44,734 bases of DNA from positions 1 to 44,734 of the forward strand of contig CAMAUC010000021.1 in assembly GCA_945861265.1 (NCBI GenBank). The letters are read 5' to 3'. Positions within the stretch are counted from its first letter, which is position 1; each line of letters begins with the position of its first letter. Positions 1-8,074 of the stretch are shown one piece after another. Position numbers and translations under genes: made by a program. The notes below the pieces were generated by a model. That model saw only the letters and a list, made by a program, of their open reading frames with translations, did not search any database and had not been told where the DNA came from. The stretch comes from Rhizobium sp. Q54 (GTDB lineage Bacteria; Pseudomonadota; Alphaproteobacteria; Rhizobiales; Xanthobacteraceae).

Positions 1-300
1 GACGAAATCCTCACCGTCACCCGCCTTGGATTGCCGGTCGAATTGCGCCGGTCGCTGGCCTGCACCAACATCATCGAGAACATGAACGGGACCATCCGGC
101 AGGTCTGCCGCAACGTCAAACGCTGGCGGGACACCAGGATGGCGCTCCGCTGGACCGGCGCCGCCATGCAGGAGGCCGCCAAGGGCTTCCGGCGGCTCAA
201 GGCGCACAAGCAACTGCCGACCCTGCGAGCGGCCCTGCTTGCCCATCAGGTCAAGCATTCCATCAACCCCGATCTTGAACAGCAAGCCAAGGCCGCGTAG
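1..300 (+). CDS. IS256-family (Mutator-type) transposase, C-terminal fragment
   Basis: The reading frame is open from the first base, so the gene begins outside the window; only about the last 99 residues are present, against roughly 400 for the family. The segment with TNIIENMNGTIRQVCRNVKR followed by KRWRDTRMALRW is the conserved C-terminal part of IS256/Mutator DDE transposases. The glutamate in the IIENMN segment may be the catalytic glutamate, but without the rest of the protein I cannot place it securely. The gene ends in TAG at 298-300 and is followed within 60 bp by a candidate terminal inverted repeat. Whether the element is intact depends on sequence to the left. Confidence 0.9.
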   Translation, partial: DEILTVTRLGLPVELRRSLACTNIIENMNGTIRQVCRNVKRWRDTRMALRWTGAAMQEAAKGFRRLKAHKQLPTLRAALLAHQVKHSINPDLEQQAKAA

Positions 301-328
301 CCTGTTCAAACGGCGACGCCTGCCGAGC

Positions 329-356
329 GAATTTCAACACGGCTCGGGACATTCCC
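329..356 (+). repeat. Candidate right terminal inverted repeat of the IS256-like element
   Basis: The stretch from GAATTTCAACACGG to GACATTCCC lies 29 bp after the transposase stop, where IS256-type elements carry their right inverted repeat. It resembles terminal repeats remembered from this family. The partner repeat is not in the window, so it is unconfirmed. Confidence 0.5.
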
Positions 357-612
357 ATTAAAATTATTCAAGGCTGCTTGAGCATAACTCCATGGAACCA
401 TCGCGATCATCCTCTTCCTTATAACGCGCGCGAGAAAGCTGCCATTCAATACTTTTTACGAGGATTTGCGATATGTGCGGAGAACAGAAACATCCTATTG
501 CACTCGGAGGCCATTCCACACGGGAAGAAGAATCGAATTTTCTTTTATAAGGATAGCAGGAAGCCGCCCCACGATCCGAATAGATACGCGCCGTCGATTA
601 CAAGTTTGCGGG
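357..612. other. AT-richer flank of the IS, no convincing gene
   Basis: The composition is clearly lower in GC than the surrounding chromosome. A plus-strand frame is open from TTG 378 to 803, but it has no ribosome binding site, no recognisable family, and overlaps the more plausible minus-strand gene at 613-888. It could be a remnant of a gene broken by the IS insertion. Confidence 0.4.
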
Positions 613-888
613 CTATCGCCGACTCGATGCGTGTTTTCGCTGAATATGGTTCTGACCTCGCTCGGGTAATACGCGACGCACACTGGATGCAGCAGGAGCT
701 GGGGCTGAAAAACTTGCGGCGGCCATTGCCTTATAGACCGCGACTACCAAAGCCTCTGGCTCCCCAGCGGCTTGCAGACTCCAATCCTCCCAAAGTGCGC
801 TAACGCCGGCATCGATCATCGCGGGCGTGATCTCGGTTTCAGGCGCGCCAGCCTCAGCTACATAATTGGGCTTTTTGTCCTGCGACAT
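613..888 (-). CDS. Small hypothetical protein, C-terminus possibly altered
   Basis: An ATG at 888 opens a frame of about 91 residues beginning MSQDKKPNY. The segment ITPAMIDAGVSALWEDW followed by AVYKAMAAA resembles small conserved rhizobial hypotheticals that begin with an 'ITP(E/A)MI(D/E)AG' helix and end in a 'Y.AM' helix. In those proteins the chain usually stops soon after that helix; here a low-complexity Ala/Ser/Arg tail continues to 613, so the end may be lost or changed. A weak promoter-like pair, TTGACG-N17-TAGATT, lies just upstream on the minus strand. Function unknown. Confidence 0.4.
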   Translation of the reverse strand: MSQDKKPNYVAEAGAPETEITPAMIDAGVSALWEDWSLQAAGEPEALVVAVYKAMAAASFSAPAPAASSVRRVLPERGQNHIQRKHASSRR

Positions 889-960
889 GCCCAAAATCTA
901 CATTTCGGGCCTTGTGGCGTCAAGGACATAATTGGGTAAAAAGTCCTACAGGAGGTGGCC

Positions 961-1611
961 ATGCCATTCAACAAGAAATTCGCGCGGAAAAGAACGAAAT
1001 CAACCATTCCACCGCGCCCGAATCCAGGCGAGTCGGAAATCGACCGGTTCCGCGCGCAGCACATGGCGCTGGCCGAACGGGTCATCAACACTCGGCATGG
1101 CGCGCAGTCGGTCACGATGGATGATGCCGAAAGTCCGTTGGCCTGGCTGGCCCGCCGGCGCGGCCGCGATGGCCGCGTCATGATAGCGCCGCATCAATTC
1201 CAGGCGGGCGAACGGCTGCGCGCGGACTTCACGCGGGCTCACATGATGCCCCGCACCACCGCGAATTGGTCGAGCCCCATGTCGTCGGGTCGGCGCGGCG
1301 AAGCCGGCAATCGTGCCGGCGATTTCACCGATGCGATGATCGCGTCGCGCCAGCGGGTCAATCAGGCACTCGATGCGGTCGGCCCGGAATTTTCCGGCCT
1401 GCTCCTCGATCTATGCTGCTTTCTCAAGGGGCTCGAGGAAATTGAACGCGACCGCGGCTGGCCGGCGCGCTCGGCCAAGATCGTGCTGCAGCTCGGGCTC
1501 GACCGTCTGGCCCGCCATTACGGCTATATGGCGCAGGCCAAAGGCCGCAGCGACGCCCCCATTCGGACCTGGCTGGCCGAAGGCGCCGGCTTCAAAGTCG
1601 AGTTGGGTTAG
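961..1611 (+). CDS. DUF6456 domain protein
   Basis: This encodes a 216-residue protein of a family common in Hyphomicrobiales. The N-terminal 25 residues are basic and probably disordered. The conserved core begins at the ESPLAWLARRRGRDGR motif, continues through QFQAGERLRADFTRAHMMPR and ANWSSP, and ends with LLLDLCCFLKGLEEIERDRG and LDRLARHYG. ATG 961 is chosen over GTG 955 because AGGAGG at 950-955 sits five bases before it. The last codon overlaps the end of the convergent sufE gene. The role is unknown; the mix of basic and helical segments would fit nucleic-acid binding, but that is a guess. Confidence 0.85.
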   Translation: MPFNKKFARKRTKSTIPPRPNPGESEIDRFRAQHMALAERVINTRHGAQSVTMDDAESPLAWLARRRGRDGRVMIAPHQFQAGERLRADFTRAHMMPRTTANWSSPMSSGRRGEAGNRAGDFTDAMIASRQRVNQALDAVGPEFSGLLLDLCCFLKGLEEIERDRGWPARSAKIVLQLGLDRLARHYGYMAQAKGRSDAPIRTWLAEGAGFKVELG

Positions 1612-2039
1612 GTTGTGGCGGCAAGCGCCGCATTCGCCTCGGCGCGGACGCGTTCGACCATCGAGCGTAACCCGTTCGAGCGTTGCGGCGTCAGGTTTTC
1701 GCGCAGTCCGATGCGGTTGAACAGATCGAGAGCATCGGTGGCCAGAATTTCCCGCGCGCCTTTACCGGAATAAAGCGCAATCAGAATCGCGACCAGCCCG
1801 CGCACGATATGGGCGTCGCTGTCGCCTTCGAACGTCAGCACTGGACCTTGTGGGCCATCCGGCGCGACGTGACTGATGAGCCAGACCTGGCTGGCGCAGC
1901 CCTGCACCTTGTTGGCATCGGTATGGGCGCTGTCGGGCAGGGGCGGCAGCGCGCGGCCGAGTTCGATGACATAGCGATAGCGATCGTCCCAATCGTCGAG
2001 CAGGGCGAAATCTTCAACGATGTCGTCGATCCTGGTCAT
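1608..2039 (-). CDS. sufE: SufE family Fe-S cluster assembly sulfur acceptor
   Basis: SufE accepts persulfide sulfur from the cysteine desulfurase SufS and passes it to the SufBCD scaffold in the cytosol. The 143-residue length matches the family. The conserved catalytic cysteine is Cys48 in VQGCASQVW, matching the loop that holds Cys51 in E. coli SufE. The N-terminal DWDDRYRYVIELGR and the GLVAILIALYSGK helix are also typical. The rest of the suf operon is absent, which is common for stand-alone sufE in alphaproteobacteria. The gene converges on the DUF6456 gene and overlaps it by 4 bp. Confidence 0.95.
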   Translation of the reverse strand: MTRIDDIVEDFALLDDWDDRYRYVIELGRALPPLPDSAHTDANKVQGCASQVWLISHVAPDGPQGPVLTFEGDSDAHIVRGLVAILIALYSGKGAREILATDALDLFNRIGLRENLTPQRSNGLRSMVERVRAEANAALAATT

Positions 2040-2186
2040 CGGGCTCTGTCATCCGGGCGCGGATATCGCGTGGCCGCCGGCTTTGACCGGCGCACCCGAT
2101 ATATAGGCCGATTGGCGTGGATGACAAAAATAATGGGACAGGGCGAGGCGCCCCGTATCCCGGTTCTAACGGCCGGAGCGGCGCTA

Positions 2187-2630
2187 TCAGGCCGCAGGCC
2201 GGTTGGCGCGGGCCTCGCGCCGCGGCGGCAACGGCACCGGCGCATGCCAGGCCGGCTGCAGATCCGCGGGCGTCAAATTGCCCTTCGGCACGCCGTGCCC
2301 AATGGTGCCGGTGGCCGAGACCGGGACCACCTTGACGGCGGTATCGGTAGACGGCGCCTTGTCGTTGAGCTTGGCATTGATGAACTCGTAGATCGTGCGG
2401 GCGCCCGCCTCGGCTTTATGCCCGATCGCCGTGGCGACCTTGCCGCCAACGACGCAAGCATCCGGCTGGCGGTCGCAAAACCCGCGCGCATCGGAAACCG
2501 CGGCGCTTGCCAGCGATACCGCTTGCGTCGCGTCGATCTGTGCATCCAGAGACGGTGTCTTCGCACCGCCGCTCGGCAGCAGCACGCAGACGATGGTCAG
2601 CCAGAACCCCATTCGCAACAAAAAGAACAT
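2187..2630 (-). CDS. DUF5330 family membrane-anchored protein
   Basis: The protein has about 147 residues. It starts MFFLLRMGFWLTIVCVLLPS, a short hydrophobic anchor or signal segment typical of this rhizobial family. A cysteine pair follows in FCDRQPDACVVGG, probably a disulfide in the periplasm, and the C-terminal third is rich in Pro and Ala. ATG 2630 is chosen by resemblance to the family start; ATG 2642, four codons upstream, is also possible. The frame stays open further upstream to 2780, but those residues do not look coding. The function is not known. Confidence 0.75.
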   Translation of the reverse strand: MFFLLRMGFWLTIVCVLLPSGGAKTPSLDAQIDATQAVSLASAAVSDARGFCDRQPDACVVGGKVATAIGHKAEAGARTIYEFINAKLNDKAPSTDTAVKVVPVSATGTIGHGVPKGNLTPADLQPAWHAPVPLPPRREARANRPAA

Positions 2631-3074
2631 GACCCTACCCATTATCCCCGACGGCTTTTGCGCCGCCTTACGGAAAAAACTAGCAGACAGGCTTGAAGCT
2701 GTCCTTGGCAATGCCGCGCAGTTTTTCGCCAGTATTGACGCAAGTTCGCCGCGAATTTTCGTCAAATGCGAGAAATTCAAATTTGAGTAAAATTGTATCG
2801 ATCTGAAACATCGGGCCTGATAGCAAGGCTTGCGGCCCCGCCCGCATGGTTACCGCGATGGTAATGAATAAAATGCGCGCGCCGATTCCGCGCCGGGCGG
2901 CAACACAAACTTCACCATGACAGGCAATTAGCGGCGCAATTCCTTCCGAATGAGCGCCAACGCGGCCGCGCGGCGCCGGCGGACGGCGCTCCTTAGCTTT
3001 CGCTTAATCGGGACTGCCGTAGTGTCGCCGAACGAATAATGGGGCGCGTCTGTAAAAAGCGTGAGACAGGGACC
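2631..3074. other. Divergent intergenic region between DUF5330 and the DivJ-like kinase
   Basis: About 440 bp without a supported gene. It presumably holds the promoters of both divergent genes. The only specific signal recognised is the CtrA-like site at 2993-3007. Confidence 0.5.
2993..3007 (+). promoter_or_regulatory. Candidate CtrA binding site
   Basis: TTAG-CTTTCGC-TTAA matches the CtrA consensus TTAA-N7-TTAA with one mismatch and exact spacing. It lies about 70 bp upstream of the chosen GTG start of the DivJ-like kinase, a sensible place for cell-cycle control. No binding data are available. Confidence 0.45.
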
Positions 3075-4892
3075 GTGAGTTTCCTCACACCAGTGTGGAA
3101 TTATGTTGATGCGTTAGTGCATCCCGCCGCCAAGCAGGATGCGCTGACGGCTGCGCGGCATCGCGCCTTCATCGCGCCGCGACTGGTCGGCAGTTTCGCC
3201 GCTCTCGCCAGCTTCCCGGTCTATATCGCGTTCCGCGGCGTACCGAGCCTTCTCGAAGTCACCGTGTTCGGCTGGCTGATGGCGCCGATCTTGATCGCCT
3301 ATTTCCTGTCGCGCACCGGCCGGTATGAGAGCGCTCATATCTTGTCGTCGCTGTCGCTGACCGGAATGGTGACCGCGGTTGCTCTCTGCAATGGCGGCAT
3401 CGGCTCCTTCGCGGCGATCTGGCTGGTGGTGGTGCCGCTGGAGGCCGCCCTGTCGGCCTCGCGCCGTGTTGTCGCCCTGACGTCGATTTTTGTACTGGCC
3501 GCCGCCGGACTTCTTCTGGTACTGAGCGCCGCCGACTTCCTGCCGCCGCCAACAAGCCTCGCCAATGGCCATGGCGCGCTGGCCGCGCTCGGCATCGTAT
3601 CGGCGGCGCTTTATGCGACTGGCCTTGCATTGGGCGCCGAGTCGCTGGCGCGCACGAGTTTCTGGCTGCTCTATGCCGAAGAAGACCGCTACCGGCTGCT
3701 GGCGCGCAACATGACCGACGTCATTAGCCGCCACGGCCGCAACGGCGCGGTGTTGTTCGTATCGCCGGCCGCGGAAACATTGTTTGGCGTCGCGCCCGGC
3801 GAATTGTCCGGCCACGGCCTGTTCGACCGCGTTCATGTCGCCGACCGTCCGGCCTATTTGACCGCGCTGGCTGACGCTGCGGCGCAGGGCGAAGCGCGAT
3901 CGGTCGAGTTTCGCATTCGCCGCGACGACAATAACGAGAATCACGCCGCCCGCTTTATCTGGGTCGAGATGCGTTGCCGGCCGCTGGATCAGGCCGGCGA
4001 CAGGTCGAAGCCGGGCGACCATGAAGTCGTCGCCGTATTGCGCGATGTCAGCGAGCGCAAGGTGACGGAGCAGGCAATCGAGATCGCGCGCGCCGAGCAG
4101 GAGCGGGCCAACGCTTCGAAGAGCCGCTTCCTGGCCACGATGAGCCACGAATTGCGCACGCCGCTTAACGCGATCATCGGCTTCTCGGAAATGCTGACCA
4201 ATGAGGAATTGGTTTTGCAGCCGGCGCGCCGGCTTGAATATGCCAAGCTCATCAATGAATCCGGTCATCACCTGCTGTCGGTGGTCAACGGCATTCTCGA
4301 TATGTCGAAGATGGAAACCGGCAATTTCGAAATCACCCCCGAGCCGTTCGCGCCGGCCCAGGCCGCGGTCAGCTGCTGCGATCTTCTCGCGCTCAAGGCG
4401 CGCGATGCCGGTGTCGAAATCAGGACGCGGATCGCGCCGGATTTGCCGGAGATCGTCGGCGACCGCCGGGCCTTTACGCAGATCCTGATCAATCTCATTT
4501 CCAACGCCATCAAGTTTACGCCGCGCGGCGGCCGCATCACCGTCAGCGCCGTGTGCGATGGACCAAAACTCGCGGTCGCTGTCGAGGATACCGGTGTTGG
4601 TATCGGCGAATCCGACCTGCCGCGTCTGGGCGAAGCTTTCTTTCAGGCGCGCGCCTCCTATGACCGACGGCATGACGGCTCGGGCCTCGGTCTGTCGATC
4701 GTCAAGGGGCTGGTGAAGTTGCACGACGGCGATATCGATATCCGCAGCCGCCTCGGCGAGGGCACGCGCGTGACGGTTCGGTTGCCGATCGATTGCGAAG
4801 GCGGCAAGGTTGCGGATCCGATCAAGCTTGTGGCTGAACGCGCCGGCGAATTCGTCGCCGCCGCGAATGTTCTGGTGAAGAAAAGTGCGTAA
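3075..4892 (+). CDS. Membrane PAS-domain histidine kinase, DivJ/PleC-like
   Basis: This is a sensor kinase of about 605 residues. Residues 30-185 contain five or six hydrophobic segments, followed by a PAS domain at about 200-330 ending in AVLRDVSERK. The HisKA dimerisation domain carries MSHELRTPLNA with His358. The HATPase domain shows the N box (NLISNAIKF), the G1 box (DTGVGIG) and the G2 box (GSGLGLSIVKGL). The architecture fits DivJ/PleC-type kinases that phosphorylate DivK in alphaproteobacterial cell-cycle control; the exact orthology is inferred. GTG 3075 is preferred because ACAGGGA lies just upstream; ATG 3039 is an alternative. The 3' end overlaps the next gene by 8 bp, suggesting co-translation. 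Confidence 0.85.
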   Translation: MSFLTPVWNYVDALVHPAAKQDALTAARHRAFIAPRLVGSFAALASFPVYIAFRGVPSLLEVTVFGWLMAPILIAYFLSRTGRYESAHILSSLSLTGMVTAVALCNGGIGSFAAIWLVVVPLEAALSASRRVVALTSIFVLAAAGLLLVLSAADFLPPPTSLANGHGALAALGIVSAALYATGLALGAESLARTSFWLLYAEEDRYRLLARNMTDVISRHGRNGAVLFVSPAAETLFGVAPGELSGHGLFDRVHVADRPAYLTALADAAAQGEARSVEFRIRRDDNNENHAARFIWVEMRCRPLDQAGDRSKPGDHEVVAVLRDVSERKVTEQAIEIARAEQERANASKSRFLATMSHELRTPLNAIIGFSEMLTNEELVLQPARRLEYAKLINESGHHLLSVVNGILDMSKMETGNFEITPEPFAPAQAAVSCCDLLALKARDAGVEIRTRIAPDLPEIVGDRRAFTQILINLISNAIKFTPRGGRITVSAVCDGPKLAVAVEDTGVGIGESDLPRLGEAFFQARASYDRRHDGSGLGLSIVKGLVKLHDGDIDIRSRLGEGTRVTVRLPIDCEGGKVADPIKLVAERAGEFVAAANVLVKKSA

Positions 4893-5622
4893 GCGTTCGA
4901 GCCAAACCGCGACAGTCGATACCGAGGAACGCGCTGGCGGGCTTGGCGCGCTTATTAGCCGTTATCCGCGCGAATTCGTCGCGGTTGTGATGGCCAGCGC
5001 CGCGGTGCTGGCGATATTCACCAATGCCTTGTTTATGCAGACCGGTCCTCACCCGGCCCCGATATTTGCCGCCAGGCCGTTGCTGGCGACAGCACCGCCC
5101 GTCGTGCCGGCGCGATCGCGTGCCGCCGAGCCGGTCACTGCGACCGCTGACGCCCCGATCCGCAATCGCGTGCAGTTGATTGCCGACATCCAGCGCGAAC
5201 TGACGCGCCGCGGCTTCTATGACGGCATCGCCGACGGTGTCTGGGGCGCCAAGACCGACGCCGGCGCCCGCGATTTTCTGCAAGGCGCGGGACTGCGGAT
5301 CAACCCTGAGGCCAGTGACGAACTGCTGCGGGCGCTGCTTGCCGCCAAGTCAAAGCCTGCGCCAGCCGCCGCCTCTGTGTCGGCTCCGGTGCGCAACGAT
5401 CCCATTGCCGATCTGATTGCGCCGTCCAAGCGTGTCCTGGCCATCCAGCGCGCTCTGTCGGATTTCGGCTATGGCCAGATCAAGGCGAGCGGCGCTTACG
5501 ACCCTGAAACCCGCACGGCGATCGAGAAATTCGAGCGCGACCATAAGCTGCCGGTGACCGGCCAGATATCCGATCGGTTCGTGCGCGAACTGGCCGCCAT
5601 GACCGGGCGTCCGCTCGAATAA
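4885..5622 (+). CDS. Membrane-anchored peptidoglycan-binding domain protein
   Basis: The 245-residue protein has a basic cytoplasmic N-terminus and one transmembrane segment at about 33-52 (FVAVVMASAAVLAIF). A Pro/Ala-rich linker follows, then two peptidoglycan-binding-1-like repeats. The first contains IADIQRELTRRGFYDG and VWGAKTD. The second contains LAIQRALSDFGYG, AYDPETRTAIEKFERDH and PVTG. It would sit in the inner membrane and contact the cell wall. It starts at GTG 4885 inside the end of the kinase gene, so the two are probably translated together. This hints at a link between the cell-cycle kinase and the envelope, but no partner is shown. Confidence 0.85.
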   Translation: MRKRSSQTATVDTEERAGGLGALISRYPREFVAVVMASAAVLAIFTNALFMQTGPHPAPIFAARPLLATAPPVVPARSRAAEPVTATADAPIRNRVQLIADIQRELTRRGFYDGIADGVWGAKTDAGARDFLQGAGLRINPEASDELLRALLAAKSKPAPAAASVSAPVRNDPIADLIAPSKRVLAIQRALSDFGYGQIKASGAYDPETRTAIEKFERDHKLPVTGQISDRFVRELAAMTGRPLE

Positions 5623-5650
5623 TAGCGGCGCCGCCGGTGCTGTGGTATCG

Positions 5651-6007
5651 ATGGCGATGCGATTGAAATCCGGCATTTGGGTCGCGGCCTATGTGCGCCG
5701 CTGCCACGTCGAAGGCGCCTTCGCGGCTGTGCGAAAGCGCGGCGCGGACGAAGCCGGCGCCGTTTTCATCAAGATCAACATTCTCGATGGTTCTGGTGTC
5801 TTGTATGGACCGGCGCCGCAATCCGCCTTCGATACGGAAATGCCGCTGGATCGCATGTTCACGGTTGTACTCGGCCGCCAGGGACCAGTACCGGAAGCCG
5901 ATATCGAAGCGCGGTTGCAGCGCGAGATTGGTTTTGATCCCGACTTGTGGATCCTCGAGGTCGAGGACAAGGCCGGCCGGCATTTCCTCGATAACGTGGT
6001 GGCCTAA
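5651..6007 (+). CDS. DUF1491 family protein
   Basis: A compact cytoplasmic protein of about 118 residues. Family features are KSGIWVAAYVRRC near the start, then GAVFIKIN and the C-terminal DLWILEVEDKAGRHFLD. DUF1491 proteins are widespread in alphaproteobacteria and have no assigned activity. GTG 5642, ATG 5651 and ATG 5657 are all in frame and no strong ribosome binding site separates them. The gene follows the peptidoglycan-binding gene closely in the same direction, and its end overlaps the end of the convergent DUF2336 gene by 4 bp. Confidence 0.85.
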   Translation: MAMRLKSGIWVAAYVRRCHVEGAFAAVRKRGADEAGAVFIKINILDGSGVLYGPAPQSAFDTEMPLDRMFTVVLGRQGPVPEADIEARLQREIGFDPDLWILEVEDKAGRHFLDNVVA

Positions 6008-6882
6008 CGCACTGACTTGAGGCGCGCCGGCGATTGATCGGACGAGAGTGCGTCCCATACCGGAGCCAACGGGCGCGCCTGTCTCGACGGGCTGTCGCGA
6101 TAAACCGGTTCATGGATCGCGGCCGGACCATCGCCGGCCGTCTGCCAGATTGACAGCATGCGCGCGGCCGCTTCGCGCGGCAGTGCGTCGAACAGATCGG
6201 CGAGGTCGTAGACCTGTTGCACCGATTGGCCGACGGACGGGTTGAGGAACAACAGGATCCGCTGCAGCACGGCGGCCTTCATGCCGAGCGCCTTGGCCGC
6301 AACGACAATCGGTTCGCCGGACGGATCGCGCGCCACCCGTTCGGCAAGGTCGACCGGGATGCCGAGCGCGCGCGCGAGGGTACGGCTGAACTCCCGGCCG
6401 TTGCGCTGCAAGGCGGCGGTCTCGAGCTTCTCGAAGACGGTGGCGGCCGCTGGCGGTGGAAGGTGCACTGAACTCATCGCCGCCGCATCGAGGTTGAACA
6501 GGATCAAGCGGCGTTCTTCGCTGGTCGCCGTAAAGAACAGTTCGACCAGTTCGTCGGTATCGGTGGGCTCCGGCGCGTTGGCAGGTTCAGCGTCCGGGGC
6601 GAGCGGCGGCGCGGCGATGCGCCCGAGCCTGGCGAGAACGGCGGCCGGGGCCGCCGGGTATCCGGCAAGGCTCGCGGCAACGGCCATACGGGTCGCGTCG
6701 TCAACCGATTCAATCAGGCCAAGCGCCAGCTCGACATAACGGGTGGTTTCATCGCTGCTGTGGGTGGGCTTTTGCACGTACAGGTCGGTCAGGACGCGCA
6801 AAAGCGTCGGTCTGACATCGACGCCATCGCGGCAGGCCAGATCGACCAGGCCATCGAGGGAGGGGTACGCGGTTGACTTCAT
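6004..6882 (-). CDS. DUF2336 domain protein
   Basis: A 292-residue, largely helical protein of the alphaproteobacterial DUF2336 family. The N-terminal YPSLDGLVDLACR and LRVLTDLYVQKP are typical, as is the helical repeat pattern around VAASLAGYPAAPAAVLARL. No catalytic motif is visible. In other alphaproteobacteria, DUF2336 genes are often near flagellar or cell-cycle genes, and the CtrA-like site upstream fits that. ATG 6882 is chosen over the TTG at 6906 because homologues begin near MKSTAYPSLDGL. Confidence 0.85.
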   Translation of the reverse strand: MKSTAYPSLDGLVDLACRDGVDVRPTLLRVLTDLYVQKPTHSSDETTRYVELALGLIESVDDATRMAVAASLAGYPAAPAAVLARLGRIAAPPLAPDAEPANAPEPTDTDELVELFFTATSEERRLILFNLDAAAMSSVHLPPPAAATVFEKLETAALQRNGREFSRTLARALGIPVDLAERVARDPSGEPIVVAAKALGMKAAVLQRILLFLNPSVGQSVQQVYDLADLFDALPREAAARMLSIWQTAGDGPAAIHEPVYRDSPSRQARPLAPVWDALSSDQSPARLKSVR

Positions 6883-6934
6883 CGAGGCACCAACGCTGCA
6901 CAACAATCTAGGTCACCACATTAGTGCCGGCGCG

Positions 6935-6949
6935 TTAGCAGAGCGTTAA
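6935..6949. promoter_or_regulatory. Candidate CtrA binding site
   Basis: TTAG-CAGAGCG-TTAACC fits the CtrA motif (TTAA-N7-TTAA, second half followed by CC) with one mismatch and exact spacing. It lies about 53 bp upstream of the DUF2336 start on the minus strand and about 140 bp upstream of the small gene at 7088 on the plus strand, so it could serve either. Confidence 0.45.
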
Positions 6950-6995
6950 CCTTGCCGCCCCTTTAATCGACATTGCCGATCCGGCAAGTCCGTGT

Positions 6996-7043
6996 GCATG
7001 GCCCCGAAAAGTGGGGAACCGATTTTCGTCAAAGAGGTCATGC
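6996..7043. repeat. REP-like palindromic element
   Basis: The 48-bp element begins GCATGGCCCCGAAAAGTGGG and ends GGTCATGC, so its ends are inverted repeats. It belongs to the same family as the element at 36965-37048 (GCATGATCCCGAAAAGTGGG ... GATCATGC). Such CCGAAAAGTGGG repeats are, from memory, dispersed in many rhizobial genomes. It lies just before the ribosome binding site of the gene at 7088. Confidence 0.75.
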
Positions 7044-7087
7044 AGTACCAAGTGCGGTTTTTGCGCCGGAACGGAAAGGGGACTGCA

Positions 7088-7285
7088 ATGGGCGAAGTCA
7101 TCCAATTTCCCGAAGAGGGCAGCTACAGCCGGACCGGCCGCTATATCGACGCCAGTTCCGAGCCGGCAACCGTCATTATCCTTCCGGTCGTCCGAATCGA
7201 TCGCGGTCCGGACGGGACCAACGGGTCGGAGCCTGACGCGGGCAACAGTTCGGGCCGCAAACGCCGCCGGCGCGTCGCGCGCTGA
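7088..7285 (+). CDS. Small basic-tailed hypothetical protein
   Basis: The 65-residue protein starts MGEVIQFPEEGSYSRTGRY. A short hydrophobic strand (VIILPVVRIDR) lies in the middle and the C-terminus is very basic (GRKRRRRVAR). ATG 7088 is preceded by AAGGGGA at a good distance; the frame is open further upstream but crosses a dispersed repeat. No family assignment. It is followed 15 bp later by the lipoprotein gene in the same direction. Confidence 0.65.
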   Translation: MGEVIQFPEEGSYSRTGRYIDASSEPATVIILPVVRIDRGPDGTNGSEPDAGNSSGRKRRRRVAR

Positions 7286-7300
7286 GCCGTTAAGGACACG

Positions 7301-8074
7301 ATGCGGACATCGCGACAGCCAGCGTCGATCCAGCGCATCTTGCGTCGCCCGTTATTAGCGCTCGCGACGATTTCGCTTCTTTCCGGCTGCGGTCTCGACG
7401 GCGATTTCGGCGAGGTCAATCCGGCCCGGGTCAACGACAACATTCACGACTGGATCGGCCGCGACAACGCCGCCGGTAAACCCATTTCACCTTCCGACTT
7501 CGCGCTGACGGATGAAGAGCGCGCTTTACGCGATCTTGCCTACCCGCTGATCGAGCCGCCCTACGACCGGCAGACGTGGGGACAAGTCGTGCGCGAGTAT
7601 GGGCTGTCACGGACGTCGCCATCCGAAGCAGCGGACCGCTCCGCCTACATCAATCATCTGATGGCGATCAACGATCGTTCGCAGTCGACACGCTATGCCC
7701 GCTTGCTCGACGACGTTCGCAACGACATGACCCGCCTGCCGCAATTTTACGAGGTGGCCACCAAGGTGATCGACCTCGACGAAAAACGCCGCAAGAGCAT
7801 GGCCTATGTGTCGGGGCTGGGAGCCCTCGAAAAGACGAATGTGCTCAACCGGATTCGTGAAAATGCCCGTGTGATTGCGCGCGTCGATGCGAGCATGACG
7901 CACCGTGCGGCATCCTACCGCTTCGCGCTCGAGCACCTGGTCATCGCGGTGCCATCGCCGCAGGCCATCGAAGCGGAGCGGGCGGTCAATCAATTGCACG
8001 CGGAGATCAGCCGCTATCGTGGCCAGCCGACGCCGACCTGGCAGCGCGAGCCGAGCCTGGCCTTTCAACGCTGA
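7301..8074 (+). CDS. Hypothetical lipoprotein
   Basis: A 257-residue protein with a basic N-terminus, a hydrophobic stretch and a lipobox LLSGC with Cys30, so it is predicted to be lipid-anchored after signal peptidase II processing. The mature part is hydrophilic and helical, with DEKRRKSMAYVSGLG and IRENARVIARVDASMTHRA suggesting a coiled or four-helix arrangement. It is conserved-looking but unknown. It converges with the DUF1254 gene with no gap: the stop of one abuts the stop of the other. Confidence 0.8.
   Translation: MRTSRQPASIQRILRRPLLALATISLLSGCGLDGDFGEVNPARVNDNIHDWIGRDNAAGKPISPSDFALTDEERALRDLAYPLIEPPYDRQTWGQVVREYGLSRTSPSEAADRSAYINHLMAINDRSQSTRYARLLDDVRNDMTRLPQFYEVATKVIDLDEKRRKSMAYVSGLGALEKTNVLNRIRENARVIARVDASMTHRAASYRFALEHLVIAVPSPQAIEAERAVNQLHAEISRYRGQPTPTWQREPSLAFQR

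Larger units (their letters stand above)
1..356 (+). mobile_element. Right part of an IS256-family insertion sequence
   Basis: This covers the transposase 3' end plus about 56 bp of downstream IS DNA. The right boundary is placed after the candidate terminal repeat ending in GGCTCGGGACATTCCC, because base composition changes abruptly there from GC-rich to AT-rich (ATTAAAATTATTC). The left end and target duplication are outside the window, so the boundary is inferred. Confidence 0.7.

Noticed and set aside
378-803. A 141-codon plus-strand frame starting at a TTG beside the IS element
   Set aside because: No ribosome binding site or known family, and it overlaps a minus-strand frame that resembles a conserved small protein. 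It may be a remnant, but coding cannot be supported.
861-946. Two copies of ACATAATTGGG followed by CTTTTTGTCC or TAAAAAGTCC
   Set aside because: The 11-bp match is suggestive of a repeat, but the flanks diverge and no second evidence such as promoter spacing supports a function.
3114-4724. A 536-codon minus-strand frame opposite the DivJ-like kinase, and similar frames opposite the MFS gene (21549-22973) and degP (42029-43171)
   Set aside because: Same artefact of codon bias. The plus-strand products have complete domain sets and start signals.
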